27,163 nucleotides of DNA from Gammaproteobacteria bacterium UBA2168 (GTDB lineage: Bacteria > Pseudomonadota > Gammaproteobacteria > Pseudomonadales > Azotimanducaceae), in contig DCWG01000048.1 in assembly GCA_002327525.1 (NCBI GenBank), forward strand, positions 474 through 27,636, read 5' to 3'. The position numbers and the translations under genes were made by a program. Below are positions 16,759 through 26,038 of the stretch, piece after piece; within the stretch, counting starts at the first letter, position 1, and every line of letters begins with the position of its first letter. A model generated the notes under the pieces. It worked only from the letters and a program-made list of their open reading frames with translations, did no database searches and was not told where the DNA came from.

Positions 16759-16860
16759 GCGTCCTTCCCAAGCTGTCTCACAATCTATCTCCGCCCAGTT
16801 TAAACCGGAACTTGATATGCCCGTGAACCTGCGAAGGAGAAGAATGAACCGGGAGGATAG

Positions 16861-17739
16861 ATGGTTGAACGGATCACCCTGCAGGGCAACGATGGTCTGT
16901 CATTTCACGCCTTGAGCGAGGCAGACGAACCGCTGGTGTTGTGCTTGCACGGCTTTCCTGACTACCCCGGCACATTCACCCACCAGATGACGGCCATCGC
17001 GAATGCCGGTTTTCGCGCAGTAGCACCCTGGATGCGCGAATATCATCCGGACACGATACCGGCAGACGCCTGTTATCAATCCGCCGCGCTCGCACGCGAT
17101 ACGCTGTCGCTGATCGACGCGCTGGAATACGACAATGCCATTCTCTATGCCCACGACTGGGGTACAACCGCCGCGAACATGGCAACCGTGTTGAATGCGC
17201 CACGAGTGAATAAGCTGATTACCTCGGCCGTTCCCTACGGCAACGCCATGACCGGTGCCTTCGTCGCCAACGGCGATCAACAGCGCCGCAGTTAGTATGT
17301 GTTTTTCTTCCAGCTCGCCTTCGCGGAAGTTGCGGTCTCGCTCGACGACTTCGCCTTCATCCATCGCCTGTGGGAAGAATGGTCACCCACCTGGGAATTT
17401 GCCGCGGACGACATCGCGCCGGTCATCGAAACGCTCACCGCAGACGGTGTGCTGGCCAGTACACTCGGTTACTACCGAGCGCTGTTCAACCCCGACTTCT
17501 CCCAGGACCGCTATGCCGTGGATCAGGCACGCGGCGGGGAGGCGCGCCCCATCGTCGTGCCATCCCTGCACCTTCACGGGGACATGGATGGTTGTATCGG
17601 CCACGAGCTACTCGCCGGGATGTCCGATCACTACCCCGCGGGGCTCGAACTCAAGGTGCTGCCCAACCTGGGCCACTTTTTGCACCGCGAAGACCCCAAT
17701 TGGGTGAGTCGCCTGATCGTAGATTTCATCAGCAAATGA
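16861..17739 (+). pseudogene. Alpha/beta hydrolase gene interrupted by one in-frame TAG
   Basis: Alpha/beta-fold hydrolase of the haloalkane dehalogenase/epoxide hydrolase-like group. Residues 1-144 carry the oxyanion-region HGFPDYP (30-36) and nucleophile D99 in YAHDWGT. TAG at 17293-17295 then follows QQRRS, and the same frame resumes with YVFFFQ and runs to the natural end at 17739. This second part contains the acid-region HLHGDMDG (237-244) and catalytic H272 in NLGHFLHRED. As I recall, homologues have Trp at this position (RRSWY), so TGG to TAG is the simplest explanation. Otherwise the whole 292-codon frame is intact. Start ATG 16861 has GGAGG four to five bases upstream. The PQQ dehydrogenase gene follows 70 bp later. 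It may be a recent pseudogene, a sequencing error, or a readthrough gene. Confidence 0.85.
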
Positions 17740-17809
17740 AATGGTACACTGCTCGCGCATCTGGCGATGGCCACCTCACACGGGTGTATCCAAAACAGGG
17801 GGAGAGAGA

Positions 17810-20017
17810 ATGAAATTCCACAACGCGCTTTTCTATGCGGCGTGCACTGCCACCTTTTTGCTGGCGACCGGGTGCTCCAACGAAGAATCACCGCCGCCGG
17901 CCGAACCCAGCGCCGGTGACGTAGACGGCGCCCGCATTGCGGCCGCTGCTTCCGAACCAGGCAACTGGCTGGCTCACGGACGCACCTACGACGAGCAACG
18001 ACACAGCCCTTTGGATCAGATCAACGATCAGAGTATCGGCGACCTCGGACTCGCCTGGTACTGGGATACGAACACGACACGCGGCCTCGAAGCCACTCCC
18101 ATCGTGGTCGATGGCGTCATGTACACCACGGGGTCCTGGTCGGTGGTATGGGCACACGATGCGCGAAACGGAGAACTGCTCTGGTCTTACGACCCCGAAG
18201 TGCCCCGCGACTACGGCAAGTACGCCTGCTGTGATGTCGTCAACCGCGGTGCCGCGGTCTGGAAGGGCAGCGTCTATTCCGGGACGATCGATGGCCGGCT
18301 CATCGCCATAAATGCCACCACCGGTGAGCTCGAGTGGAAAGTTCAGACCACAGATCCCGAGCGACCCTACACCATCACCGGCGCACCGCGCATCGTGAAG
18401 GGCAAAGTCATCATCGGCAACGGCGGCGCCGAGTACGGCGTGCGCGGCTACATCACCGCCTACGATGCTGCAACCGGCGATCAGCTCTGGCGCTTCTACA
18501 CCGTGCCTGGTGATCCGAGCCAGCCGTTCGAGTCACCAGCCATGGAACACGCCGCGACCACCTGGCGTGGCGGCAAGTGGTGGGAGATCGGCGGCGGCGG
18601 TACGGTGTGGGATTCCATGGCCTACGATCCCGAGCTGAACCTGCTCTACATCGGAGTAGGCAATGGCTCACCCTGGAATCGTTACCTGCGCAGCCCAGGC
18701 GGTGGCGACAACCTGTATCTGTCGTCCATGGTGGCGATCAATCCCGATGACGGATCCATGCTCTGGTACTACCAGACGACACCTGGGGATACCTGGGACT
18801 ACACCGCCGTACAGCACATGATCCTCGCCGATATCGAGATCGGCGATGAGATGCGCAAGGTGATCATGCAGGCACCGAAGAACGGCTTTTTCTATGTGAT
18901 CGACCGCACCAATGGCGAGTTCATCTCCGCCGAGGCCTACGTGCCCGTCACCTGGGCTACGCGCATCGATCCCGAAACCGGCCGGCCGGTCGAGAATCCA
19001 GACGCCCACTACGCCAATGACGTCAAGAAGATACGTCCCGGTCCTCTCGGAGGGCACAACTGGCACCCAATGGCCTACAGTCCGGAAACCGGCTACGTCT
19101 ACATCCCGGCGCTGAATCTGTCTTTCAAGTACGGTCAGGACAACGCCTTCCGATATCAGCCGGAAAACTGGAATCTCGGCGTCGACATGACCACCATGGC
19201 CCCCGCCTCGGATCCCGATCAGCTCATCGCCGACTTGCAGGATGTCAAAGGCTTCCTCACCGCCTGGGATCCGGTGGCGCAGAAAGAGGTCTGGCGCGTG
19301 CAACATCCGTTGACGTGGAACGGTGGGCTGTTGTCGACATCCGGCAACCTGGTTTTCCAAGGCCGTGCCGATGGGCACTTCGCGGCATATAAAGCCGACA
19401 CCGGTAGTCTCGCCTGGGAGTACCCGGTAGATGTGGGCATCATGGCCGCACCAGTGACCTATACCATCGATGGTGAGCAGTACGTCGCTGTCGTGGCCGG
19501 ATGGGGAGGCGGTTTCGGACTAACGTCGGGGGTACCGCGTCACCGTAACAACGTACTCGACCAGGGCCGCATCCTGGCCTTCAAGCTGGGCGGCAAGGCT
19601 CAGTTGCCAGATCCGGAAGTCGTGTTCATCGATTTGCCACAACCACCCGACATTGACACCACGCCCGAACAGGTAGACCGGGGACTTGAGCTATACCATC
19701 TGTACTGTAGTGTCTGCCACGGGCCCGGTGTGACGGCATCCACCGGCGGCATTCCGGATCTGCGTTACGCATCGGCTGATACACACGCCTCCTGGAAAGC
19801 CATCGTACATGACGGTGCCTATTCGCAACGCGGCATGGCGGGTTTTTCGCACGTGTTGAGCGAGGAAGACACTACGGCAATCCAGGCTTACGTGGTGGAA
19901 ACCGTGAAGGCGACCATCGGTTTGTGTGAGGGTGAGTACCGCACGAACTATCCCGAGCTGCTGGATACCGCCTGTACCAGAGCTGCCCCGGGGGCAGCAT
20001 CCGGTGGCGGCAGGTAG
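17810..20017 (+). CDS. PQQ-dependent quinohemoprotein alcohol dehydrogenase
   Basis: Type II alcohol dehydrogenase: an eight-bladed PQQ propeller fused to a C-terminal cytochrome c domain, oxidising alcohols in the periplasm and passing electrons to c-type cytochromes. It has 735 residues. The vicinal disulfide pair is C140-C141 in YACCDVVNRG. The likely catalytic Asp is D330 in GDTWDYTA, followed by the family block QAPKNGFFYVIDR. The heme site is C633-S-V-C636-H637, with a probable Met ligand at M676 (RGMAGF). The N-terminus has a hydrophobic signal ending LLATGC at C22, which suggests a lipoprotein, although Ala at -3 is not ideal. Start ATG 17810 follows GGGGGAGAGA. No pqq synthesis gene or pentapeptide-like pqqA is in the window. 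It converges on the EEP gene with 33 bp between the stop codons. Confidence 0.93.
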   Translation: MKFHNALFYAACTATFLLATGCSNEESPPPAEPSAGDVDGARIAAAASEPGNWLAHGRTYDEQRHSPLDQINDQSIGDLGLAWYWDTNTTRGLEATPIVVDGVMYTTGSWSVVWAHDARNGELLWSYDPEVPRDYGKYACCDVVNRGAAVWKGSVYSGTIDGRLIAINATTGELEWKVQTTDPERPYTITGAPRIVKGKVIIGNGGAEYGVRGYITAYDAATGDQLWRFYTVPGDPSQPFESPAMEHAATTWRGGKWWEIGGGGTVWDSMAYDPELNLLYIGVGNGSPWNRYLRSPGGGDNLYLSSMVAINPDDGSMLWYYQTTPGDTWDYTAVQHMILADIEIGDEMRKVIMQAPKNGFFYVIDRTNGEFISAEAYVPVTWATRIDPETGRPVENPDAHYANDVKKIRPGPLGGHNWHPMAYSPETGYVYIPALNLSFKYGQDNAFRYQPENWNLGVDMTTMAPASDPDQLIADLQDVKGFLTAWDPVAQKEVWRVQHPLTWNGGLLSTSGNLVFQGRADGHFAAYKADTGSLAWEYPVDVGIMAAPVTYTIDGEQYVAVVAGWGGGFGLTSGVPRHRNNVLDQGRILAFKLGGKAQLPDPEVVFIDLPQPPDIDTTPEQVDRGLELYHLYCSVCHGPGVTASTGGIPDLRYASADTHASWKAIVHDGAYSQRGMAGFSHVLSEEDTTAIQAYVVETVKATIGLCEGEYRTNYPELLDTACTRAAPGAASGGGR

Positions 20018-20050
20018 CGCGCCCCGTCTGTCGAGGGTGCAGCCCGGGGG

Positions 20051-20911
20051 CTAGCTCGCGAGTCCCAGGGTCACTGCAATCGGCCGGTGGTCGGACAGCT
20101 GGCAGTCCACCACCGAGGAGCTGCGTATACGCAGCCCCGGCGAGATCAGCACGTGATCCAGCGCCAGCTGAGGGCGCCACGCGGGCCATGTGGGCTGCTC
20201 GGCAATGGCCGGGCGCAACGCACTGTCTTCCAGGGGAGAGTCGAACAGCACTCTTTCCAGGTGGCTGTTCATATCACCCATCACCACTACGCGCTCCTCG
20301 CCTTCGATTATCTGACGCACGTACTCGAGCTGCCGATGGCGAGAGCGTTCGCCGAGAGACAGATGCAACAGCACCACCAGCACCTCGAAACCCGCGTACG
20401 GGAGACGCATGATTATCGCACCCCGTCCCGGAATGGTACCCGGCAGCTTGTGGTCTTCCAGTGATTTCGGCTCGACCCGCGTGAGCAATCCGTTGCCCTG
20501 CTGTGCGATGGGCCCGAGATCGCGATTGAGTTGCACATACCAATAGGGGAATTGCGCACGATCAGCGAGATATTCCACCTGGTTCATGAAGCCGCTGCGC
20601 AGGCTGCCGCCGTCCACTTCCTGCAGTGCCACCACATCGTAGCCGGCAACGAGATCAGCGATGCGTTTCAGGTTGTTGCTACGGCTGCCGTTGGGGAGTA
20701 CGTGCTTCCAACCTTTGGTGACGTATTGCCGGTATCTGCTGGTCTTGATGCCCACCTGAATATTGAAGGTGAGAAAACGCAGCGGTCTCGATTCCTGTTC
20801 GCGCGAACGCAGGACGGAGTGGATATTCACAACGGGTGCGACCGATGCACAGCGTGGGGGGGTAGGAACCTTGGATTCCATCTGAGCGATGCGCCAACCT
20901 CGCGCCAGCAT
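20051..20911 (-). CDS. Endonuclease/exonuclease/phosphatase family protein
   Basis: Metal-dependent phosphoesterase of the EEP (DNase I-like) superfamily. Catalytic residues are present in order over 286 residues: N50 in FLTFNIQVG, E98 in LQEVD, H183 in VLLHLSLG, D213 and N215 in GDMNSH, D252-H253 in ALDHV, and D274-H275 in LSDHRPI. The start ATG at 20909-20911 has AAGG four bases upstream and GGGAG before it; the open frame extends to 21001 without support. It is the last gene in the cytochrome c4, dsbA, EEP order on this strand, an arrangement I recall from Pseudomonas. Whether the substrate is DNA, RNA or a phospholipid or inositol phosphate cannot be told. No clear signal peptide is seen. 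Confidence 0.9.
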   Translation of the reverse strand: MLARGWRIAQMESKVPTPPRCASVAPVVNIHSVLRSREQESRPLRFLTFNIQVGIKTSRYRQYVTKGWKHVLPNGSRSNNLKRIADLVAGYDVVALQEVDGGSLRSGFMNQVEYLADRAQFPYWYVQLNRDLGPIAQQGNGLLTRVEPKSLEDHKLPGTIPGRGAIIMRLPYAGFEVLVVLLHLSLGERSRHRQLEYVRQIIEGEERVVVMGDMNSHLERVLFDSPLEDSALRPAIAEQPTWPAWRPQLALDHVLISPGLRIRSSSVVDCQLSDHRPIAVTLGLAS

Positions 20912-21034
20912 CGTGCCTTGCTCCCAGGACGAGTAAATCCTGTCTCTCGTTTCAGAGAGTTTAGCCGCACCATGGGCGCGGAACTGTGTCCTGACCGGCA
21001 TTTTACGATTCAGCTCGTGCGCAGGGATGCGGGG

Positions 21035-21676
21035 CTATTCGGCCGCGGCCGCACCCTGTTCGAGCGCCACCAGGTGATCGACGACATCCAGCATCGCCTG
21101 GTTACCGCCCGCCATGCGCCCATCGACACGATACTTGCCGTTCACAATCAGCGTCGGCACGCCTGTGACGCGGTATGCGCGCCCCCGGGCGTCAGCCTGC
21201 TGCACTCTGCTGCGTACGCTGAACGAGTTGAACACCTGGTCGAAATCTTCTCGACCGACTCTGGCGTAGGTCTCGAACAGTCCGGCGAGCAGCACCGGAT
21301 CACGTATATCGACACCTTTTTTGTGAATCGCCTCGAACAGTGGCATGTGCATCGCGTCACTCACGTCCAGCACCTCGGCGGTGTAGTACGCCTGTGCCAG
21401 GATCTGCCACACCGAATTGAAAATGGCCGGAATGCGGCGAAAGGTCACATCATCGTCAATTCCTGCGCGCCAGCCTTCCAGCATCGGGTCGAAATTGAAA
21501 CAGTGGATGCACGCGTATGAAAAGATCTCGACCACTTCCACGCCGTCTTCCACCCCGGTATCCACCGCCAGCGGCAGCACTTCGTAGTGTTCTCCGGCAA
21601 CGTACGTTTCCGCCGTCACAAACAGCGGAACGGCCACTGACAGAACGACAACCCACTTTGCTAATGCTTTGAACAT
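21035..21676 (-). CDS. dsbA: DsbA-like thiol:disulfide interchange protein
   Basis: Periplasmic thiol-disulfide oxidoreductase that introduces disulfides into exported proteins. It has 213 residues. Residues 1-22 form a signal peptide (basic start, hydrophobic core ending VTA). The active site is C56-I-H-C59 within FSYACIHCFNF, close to the CPHC of E. coli DsbA but with Ile for Pro. The cis-proline loop is TGVPTLIVNGKY with P174. Start is placed at the ATG at 21674-21676, which has AGGAAGAG upstream; another ATG six codons earlier (21694) lacks a ribosome binding site. It lies about 75 bp after the cytochrome c4 gene on the same strand and 123 bp before the EEP gene. This fits the conserved cluster in which DsbA may assist cytochrome c maturation. 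Confidence 0.93.
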   Translation of the reverse strand: MFKALAKWVVVLSVAVPLFVTAETYVAGEHYEVLPLAVDTGVEDGVEVVEIFSYACIHCFNFDPMLEGWRAGIDDDVTFRRIPAIFNSVWQILAQAYYTAEVLDVSDAMHMPLFEAIHKKGVDIRDPVLLAGLFETYARVGREDFDQVFNSFSVRSRVQQADARGRAYRVTGVPTLIVNGKYRVDGRMAGGNQAMLDVVDHLVALEQGAAAAE

Positions 21677-21750
21677 GATGCTGCTCTTCCTCATCTGGCT
21701 TTGGCGATAGCGGCTCAGGGGTTCCTCAAGTGAGACCGCAGCTTCGCCGC

Positions 21751-22380
21751 TTAGTGCATTCGCTTCAGGTAATCCGCCAGCGCCTTTATCTCACCATCTG
21801 TGAGTCCATGCGCGACATCACGCATCATACCGCCGAAACTCTCGTCCGTGGTGCGCTCGCCCTCACGGTAGGCGACCAATTGGGCAATCGTATACGCATC
21901 GGACTGGCCGGCGATGCCCGGGAACCCGGCAAGCGCATTGCCCATACCGGTCGGGCCGTGGCATGCTCCACATGCCGCGACACGCTTGCCGCCGATACCG
22001 CCGCGAAAGATCTTCTCGGCAAGTTCGATACTATCGTCATCGCCAGCAGCCTGACCCGGCTTGCCTGGAAGGGACGCGTAATAGGCCGCCAGGTCGGCGA
22101 GATCCTGCGGCGACTTGCCGTTGAGCTGACCGGCCATCAAAGCGACAGGCCGCTCACCCGACAGAATCATCTCCAGCTGACGGGACAGGTACAGTTCACC
22201 CTGTCCGGCCAGATTTGGATAGCTGGGATCGATCCCAGTGGCGCCATCCTGCCCATGGCAGGTTGCGCATACCAGGGAAGCGGCCTTGCCGGCCTCCGCG
22301 TTACCGCCGGCATGCGCCAGCGAGGACAGGGCGACCAGAATGCTCGCAACCAAAAACCTCACGTGATTCATGGTTTTCAT
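21751..22380 (-). CDS. Cytochrome c4, diheme
   Basis: Periplasmic diheme electron carrier of the cytochrome c4 family, which typically donates electrons to terminal oxidases. The 209-residue precursor has a signal peptide cut near AHA (about residue 24). Two class I cytochrome domains follow, with heme sites CATCH (38-42) and CGACH (137-141). Candidate Met ligands are in LMAGQLNG (M82) and GGMMRDVA (M185/M186). The domains share the family NLAGQ/GIAGQ element, reflecting the internal duplication of c4. Start ATG 22380 follows GAGAGTCGAGA; an ATG at the fourth codon is an alternative. It is the first gene of the set with dsbA and the EEP gene and is divergent from engB. It is a plausible acceptor for the alcohol dehydrogenase encoded 2 kb away, by inference only. 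Confidence 0.95.
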   Translation of the reverse strand: MKTMNHVRFLVASILVALSSLAHAGGNAEAGKAASLVCATCHGQDGATGIDPSYPNLAGQGELYLSRQLEMILSGERPVALMAGQLNGKSPQDLADLAAYYASLPGKPGQAAGDDDSIELAEKIFRGGIGGKRVAACGACHGPTGMGNALAGFPGIAGQSDAYTIAQLVAYREGERTTDESFGGMMRDVAHGLTDGEIKALADYLKRMH

Positions 22381-22658
22381 TCTCGACTCTCGCAGTTATC
22401 TCGTCAGTAACTCATGCAGCGCCGAAACTCAATCACAGCGTCGGTCACCCCCGTTTCCACACTTCCAACAAACCCGGGGCCGCACCTATTCCGAGCGGCC
22501 AGCCGTGGCGGCGGGCAGCTCCGATTCTCGGACTACGTTTTGAGCACACCTACGCGGCACATCCCCGTATTTGCGCAGCACGAAAATCTTCCATGCACTC
22601 GCGCTTTGCAGTCTCTACACTAGCGGCCTCGTGGTGAGGGCGCGGATTATATACCAGC
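22381..22658. promoter_or_regulatory. Divergent intergenic region between cytochrome c4 and engB
   Basis: A 278-bp gap that should contain promoters for both divergent genes. The only element I can point to is the AT-rich TTATATA at 22647-22653, placed like a -10 box whose transcript would begin at or next to the engB ATG; I see no matching -35. No ribosome binding site precedes engB. The short ORFs crossing the gap have no coding character. Confidence 0.3.
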
Positions 22659-23288
22659 ATGGAGGAAAAAAGCCCCGACAGACTGGTCGCGAGTTTTCTT
22701 GTCAGTGCACCGTCGCTCAACGAGGCCCCGGCGGCGGCTGGTCCTGAAATTGCCTTCGCGGGGCGCTCCAACGCCGGCAAATCCAGCACGCTCAACCGGC
22801 TGACGGGCAATCGCAACACGGCCAAGGTAAGTAAGACGCCCGGGCGCACCCAGCTACTCAATTTCTTCGAAGTGCATCCACACGGCCGCATCGTCGATCT
22901 ACCCGGTTATGGCTACGCAAGAGCCAAGCGCAAGGCCCAAAATGCCTGGCAGCGGGCTGTGAACGAATACCTTTCTTATCGCGATTGCCTGGCAGGTGTG
23001 GTACTGGTCACCGACATCCGACACCCGGGGCAACGTCTGGACGGCGAACTGATTGCGTGGGCGCACGCCTCCGGCATCCCCTTGCACGTGTTGCTCAACA
23101 AGGCCGATAAACTGAAATACGGTCAACGCCAACAGGCGCTGGCCAAAGCCCGTAAGGCGTTACAGGGTCGGCAGGGCGTGACGGTACAACTATTTTCCGC
23201 GACCTCGGGAGAGGGGGTGGACACGCTGCTCGAAGTCCTTCGCACCTGGTTCGATAGTGAGCGCTCACCACCGGAACAGGCCGGTTAA
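22659..23288 (+). CDS. engB: Ribosome biogenesis GTP-binding protein EngB/YsxC/YihA
   Basis: Essential cytosolic GTPase for assembly of the large ribosomal subunit in many bacteria. All G motifs are present in 209 residues: G1 GRSNAGKSS (35-43), G2 Thr in KTPGRT (59-64), G3 DLPGYG (80-85), G4 NKAD (147-150) and G5 SAT (180-182), plus the family's TDIRHPGQRLD block. The start at ATG 22659 gives the expected N-terminal length before G1, yet no Shine-Dalgarno sequence lies upstream, so initiation may be leaderless or nearly so. It converges on polA, with only 11 bp between the stop codons. That leaves no room for a Spot 42-type RNA as found between polA and yihA in E. coli. Confidence 0.97.
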   Translation: MEEKSPDRLVASFLVSAPSLNEAPAAAGPEIAFAGRSNAGKSSTLNRLTGNRNTAKVSKTPGRTQLLNFFEVHPHGRIVDLPGYGYARAKRKAQNAWQRAVNEYLSYRDCLAGVVLVTDIRHPGQRLDGELIAWAHASGIPLHVLLNKADKLKYGQRQQALAKARKALQGRQGVTVQLFSATSGEGVDTLLEVLRTWFDSERSPPEQAG

Positions 23289-23299
23289 TCAGTATGGCC

Positions 23300-26002
23300 T
23301 CAGTGGGCCTCATCCCAATTGGCCCCGATCCCAGCATCCACAACCAGCGCAACTTCCAGCGCCGCTGCGTCCACCATGAGCCGCTTCACTCCCTCCACGA
23401 GCACTGCCACATCAGCTTCCGCCACCTCGAACACCAGCTCGTCGTGCACCTGCATGATCATCGCCGCGTCTAGTGAACCGGCTTCGAGCCAGCCCTCCAC
23501 GGCGATCATGGCGCGCTTGATAATATCAGCCGCCGTACCCTGCATCGGCGCGTTGATGGCTGTGCGCTCAGCCGCCTGACGGCGCTGCATGTGGCGGGCA
23601 TTGATCTCCGGGACATACAGTCGCCGGCCGAACACGGTTTCCACGTAGCCCTGTTCACGTGCCAGCGCCCGGGTCGCCTCCATGTATGCCTGAACACCCG
23701 GATAACGGTTGAAGTAGCGGTCGATGTAGTCCTGCGCCAGGGTGCGCGAAATGCCCAGCTGGCGGCCAAGCCCGAAGGCCGACATGCCATAGATGAGGCC
23801 GAAATTGATTGCTTTGGCGCTCCGTCGCTGATCGTCACTCACCGCGTCGAGGTCCACGCCGAAAACCTCGCTGGCAGTCGCGCGATGGATATCCTGATTG
23901 TCGGCAAACGCCGCGTTCAACCCCACATCCCCTGACAGATGTGCCATGATTCTGAGTTCGATCTGGCTGTAGTCCGCAGCCACCAGCCTCATCCCCTGTG
24001 GAGCGACAAATGCCTGTCGTATGCGGCGTCCTTCCGCCGTTCGAATGGGGATGTTCTGTAGATTTGGATCCGAACTGGACAGCCTCCCGGTGGCCGCGAC
24101 CGCCTGGTGATAGGAAGTGTGGATGCGACCGGACGCCTGATTGATCTGAAGCGGTAGTTTGTCGGTGTAAGTCGACTTTAGTTTAGCCAGGCCCCTGTAT
24201 TCGAGAATGACCTCGGGCAGTTCGTAATCGCGGGCGAGATCGACCAACACCCGCTCTGCCGTCGAGGGCTGTCCCTTGGGCGTCTTCTTCAACACCGGCA
24301 GGTCGAGCACCTCGAAGAAGATCCGCCGGAGCTGCTTTGGGCTGTCCAGGTTGAATGATTCTCCGGCGAGTGCATGGGCACTGTGCGTGAGTTGAACCAT
24401 GCGTGTCTCGAGTTCTCGGCCCTGCTCCTCCAGCGCACCGCCGTCCACAAGCGTGCCATGCCTCTCCACACGCGAAAGGATGTCGAGCAGCGGCATCTCG
24501 ATGTCCTCGAACACCGAACGCAATCGGCTTTCCGCCTGCAGTCGCGGCCATAGGCACTCGTGTAACTGAAGCGTCACGTCGGCATCCTCCGCCGCATAGT
24601 CTGCCGCAATATCCAGCCCGATCTGATCGAATGTGAGCTGTTTCACGCCCTTGCCCGCGATGTCCTCGAAATGCAACGTCGCCCGTCCGAGGAACTTCTC
24701 CGCCATGGCGTCCATGTTGTGCCGCACGCCGACACTATCGAGTACATAGGATTCGAGCATCGTGTCAAAAGCGATGCCTCTGAGGGTGACACCATGGCGG
24801 GCGAGCACGCTCGTGTCGTACTTCAGGTTCTGTCCCACCTTCGCGATCTGCGGGCTCTCTAGCAGTGGTCGCAGCCGCTCGAGCACCGTCTCCCGCGATA
24901 GCTGCGCCGGCGCCCCGGCATAGAAGTGCCCGCAAGGTACATACGCACCGCTACCGGTGGCGACCGAGAAAGAAACACCCACCAATTCTGCCTGCATGTA
25001 GTCGAGACTGGTCGTTTCCGTATCGAAAGCGAACAGATCTGCGCTCGCTAGCTTCTCGATCCACGCATCGAGCCTGGCTTCGTCCAGCACGCACTCATAA
25101 TCACGCGCGCTCACCACATCGGGCATGGTTGCGGCAACGCTGCCACCGAGCTCTTCCGACCATCGCCTGAACTCGAAGCGCTCGAAGAGTTCGCGAAGGT
25201 CGTCCAGCAGCGGTTCGGTGGGAAGGAGGGCCTCGATACCGGTCTCGAGCTGCACGTCGCTCTTGATCGTGGTCAGTTCTCTGGAGAGCGGTAGCTGTTC
25301 CAGAGCGTCTCGCAGGCTTTCCCCGACTTTGCCTTTGATTTCATCCGCGTGGGCGATGACCTCGTCCAGGCTGCCGTACTGGCCGAGCCACTTGGCCGCT
25401 GTCTTCGGACCCACTTTTGGCACACCGGGAATGTTGTCCACCGCATCCCCCATCAACGCCAGATAGTCGATGATCTGCTCTGGTGCGACGCCGTATTTCT
25501 CGTGCACTCCGGCGCGGTCGGTCACCACGTCGGTCATCGTGTTGACCAGCGTTACGTGATCGCTCACGAGCTGCGCCATATCCTTGTCGCCGGTCGACAC
25601 TACCGTATCGCGGGCAAGCCGCGTGGCCTCGTGCGCGAGCGTACCGATCACGTCATCGGCCTCCACGCCGGGCACGACGAGTAGCGGCAGCCCCATGGCA
25701 CGAATGATGTCGTGTATCGGCTGAATCTGCTGACGCAGGTCATCCGGCATCGGCGGGCGATTGGCCTTGTACTCGGAGTAGAGCTGGTCGCGAAAGGTCT
25801 TACCGCTGGCGTCGAACACGACCGCGATGGGGCTGCCGGCATAATCTTTCGCCAGCTTCCTGATCATGGCGATCACGCCACGCACCGCACCGGTGGGATG
25901 ACCGTCAGATGTCGAGAGCTCCGGCAGCGCGTAATAGGCGCGAAACAAATAGGATGACCCATCCACCAGCACCACGGGTTTGCTCTGATCCACCGAACTC
26001 AT
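23300..26002 (-). CDS. polA: DNA polymerase I
   Basis: Family A DNA polymerase for Okazaki fragment maturation and excision repair. It has 900 residues with all three domains. The 5' nuclease domain occupies about 1-290 (FDASGKTFRDQLYSEYKANR, VEADDVIGTLA, GDAVDNIPGVPKVGPKTA). The 3'-5' exonuclease has DTET (327-330), NLKYD and the late DYAAEDADVT. The polymerase has motif A DYSQIELR (677-684), the O helix RRSAKAINFGLIYG (726-739, Phe at 734 as in E. coli) and motif C VHDE (852-855). Start ATG at 26000-26002 follows a GGTGG sequence; the frame extends upstream to 26077 but that part overlaps the divergent DUF2782 gene and is not family-like. Confidence 0.98.
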   Translation of the reverse strand: MSSVDQSKPVVLVDGSSYLFRAYYALPELSTSDGHPTGAVRGVIAMIRKLAKDYAGSPIAVVFDASGKTFRDQLYSEYKANRPPMPDDLRQQIQPIHDIIRAMGLPLLVVPGVEADDVIGTLAHEATRLARDTVVSTGDKDMAQLVSDHVTLVNTMTDVVTDRAGVHEKYGVAPEQIIDYLALMGDAVDNIPGVPKVGPKTAAKWLGQYGSLDEVIAHADEIKGKVGESLRDALEQLPLSRELTTIKSDVQLETGIEALLPTEPLLDDLRELFERFEFRRWSEELGGSVAATMPDVVSARDYECVLDEARLDAWIEKLASADLFAFDTETTSLDYMQAELVGVSFSVATGSGAYVPCGHFYAGAPAQLSRETVLERLRPLLESPQIAKVGQNLKYDTSVLARHGVTLRGIAFDTMLESYVLDSVGVRHNMDAMAEKFLGRATLHFEDIAGKGVKQLTFDQIGLDIAADYAAEDADVTLQLHECLWPRLQAESRLRSVFEDIEMPLLDILSRVERHGTLVDGGALEEQGRELETRMVQLTHSAHALAGESFNLDSPKQLRRIFFEVLDLPVLKKTPKGQPSTAERVLVDLARDYELPEVILEYRGLAKLKSTYTDKLPLQINQASGRIHTSYHQAVAATGRLSSSDPNLQNIPIRTAEGRRIRQAFVAPQGMRLVAADYSQIELRIMAHLSGDVGLNAAFADNQDIHRATASEVFGVDLDAVSDDQRRSAKAINFGLIYGMSAFGLGRQLGISRTLAQDYIDRYFNRYPGVQAYMEATRALAREQGYVETVFGRRLYVPEINARHMQRRQAAERTAINAPMQGTAADIIKRAMIAVEGWLEAGSLDAAMIMQVHDELVFEVAEADVAVLVEGVKRLMVDAAALEVALVVDAGIGANWDEAH

Positions 26003-26038
26003 CAATAATTCCACCCACCACTGAGACCTGAAACGGCC

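Noticed and set aside
13663..17295. Stop codon reassignment in this genome
   Set aside because: The two interrupted genes use different stops (TAA and TAG), and all other genes end normally with TAA, TAG or TGA, so a changed genetic code is not supported.
20026..20050. Intrinsic terminator in the gap between the alcohol dehydrogenase and EEP genes
   Set aside because: AGCCC/GGGCT near 20041 leaves only a 2-base loop and has no T run.
20531..21520. 329-codon plus-strand ORF
   Set aside because: Antisense across the EEP and dsbA genes and spans their intergenic gap.
23289..23299. Spot 42-type small RNA between polA and engB
   Set aside because: Only 11 bp separate the convergent stop codons, too little for the RNA.
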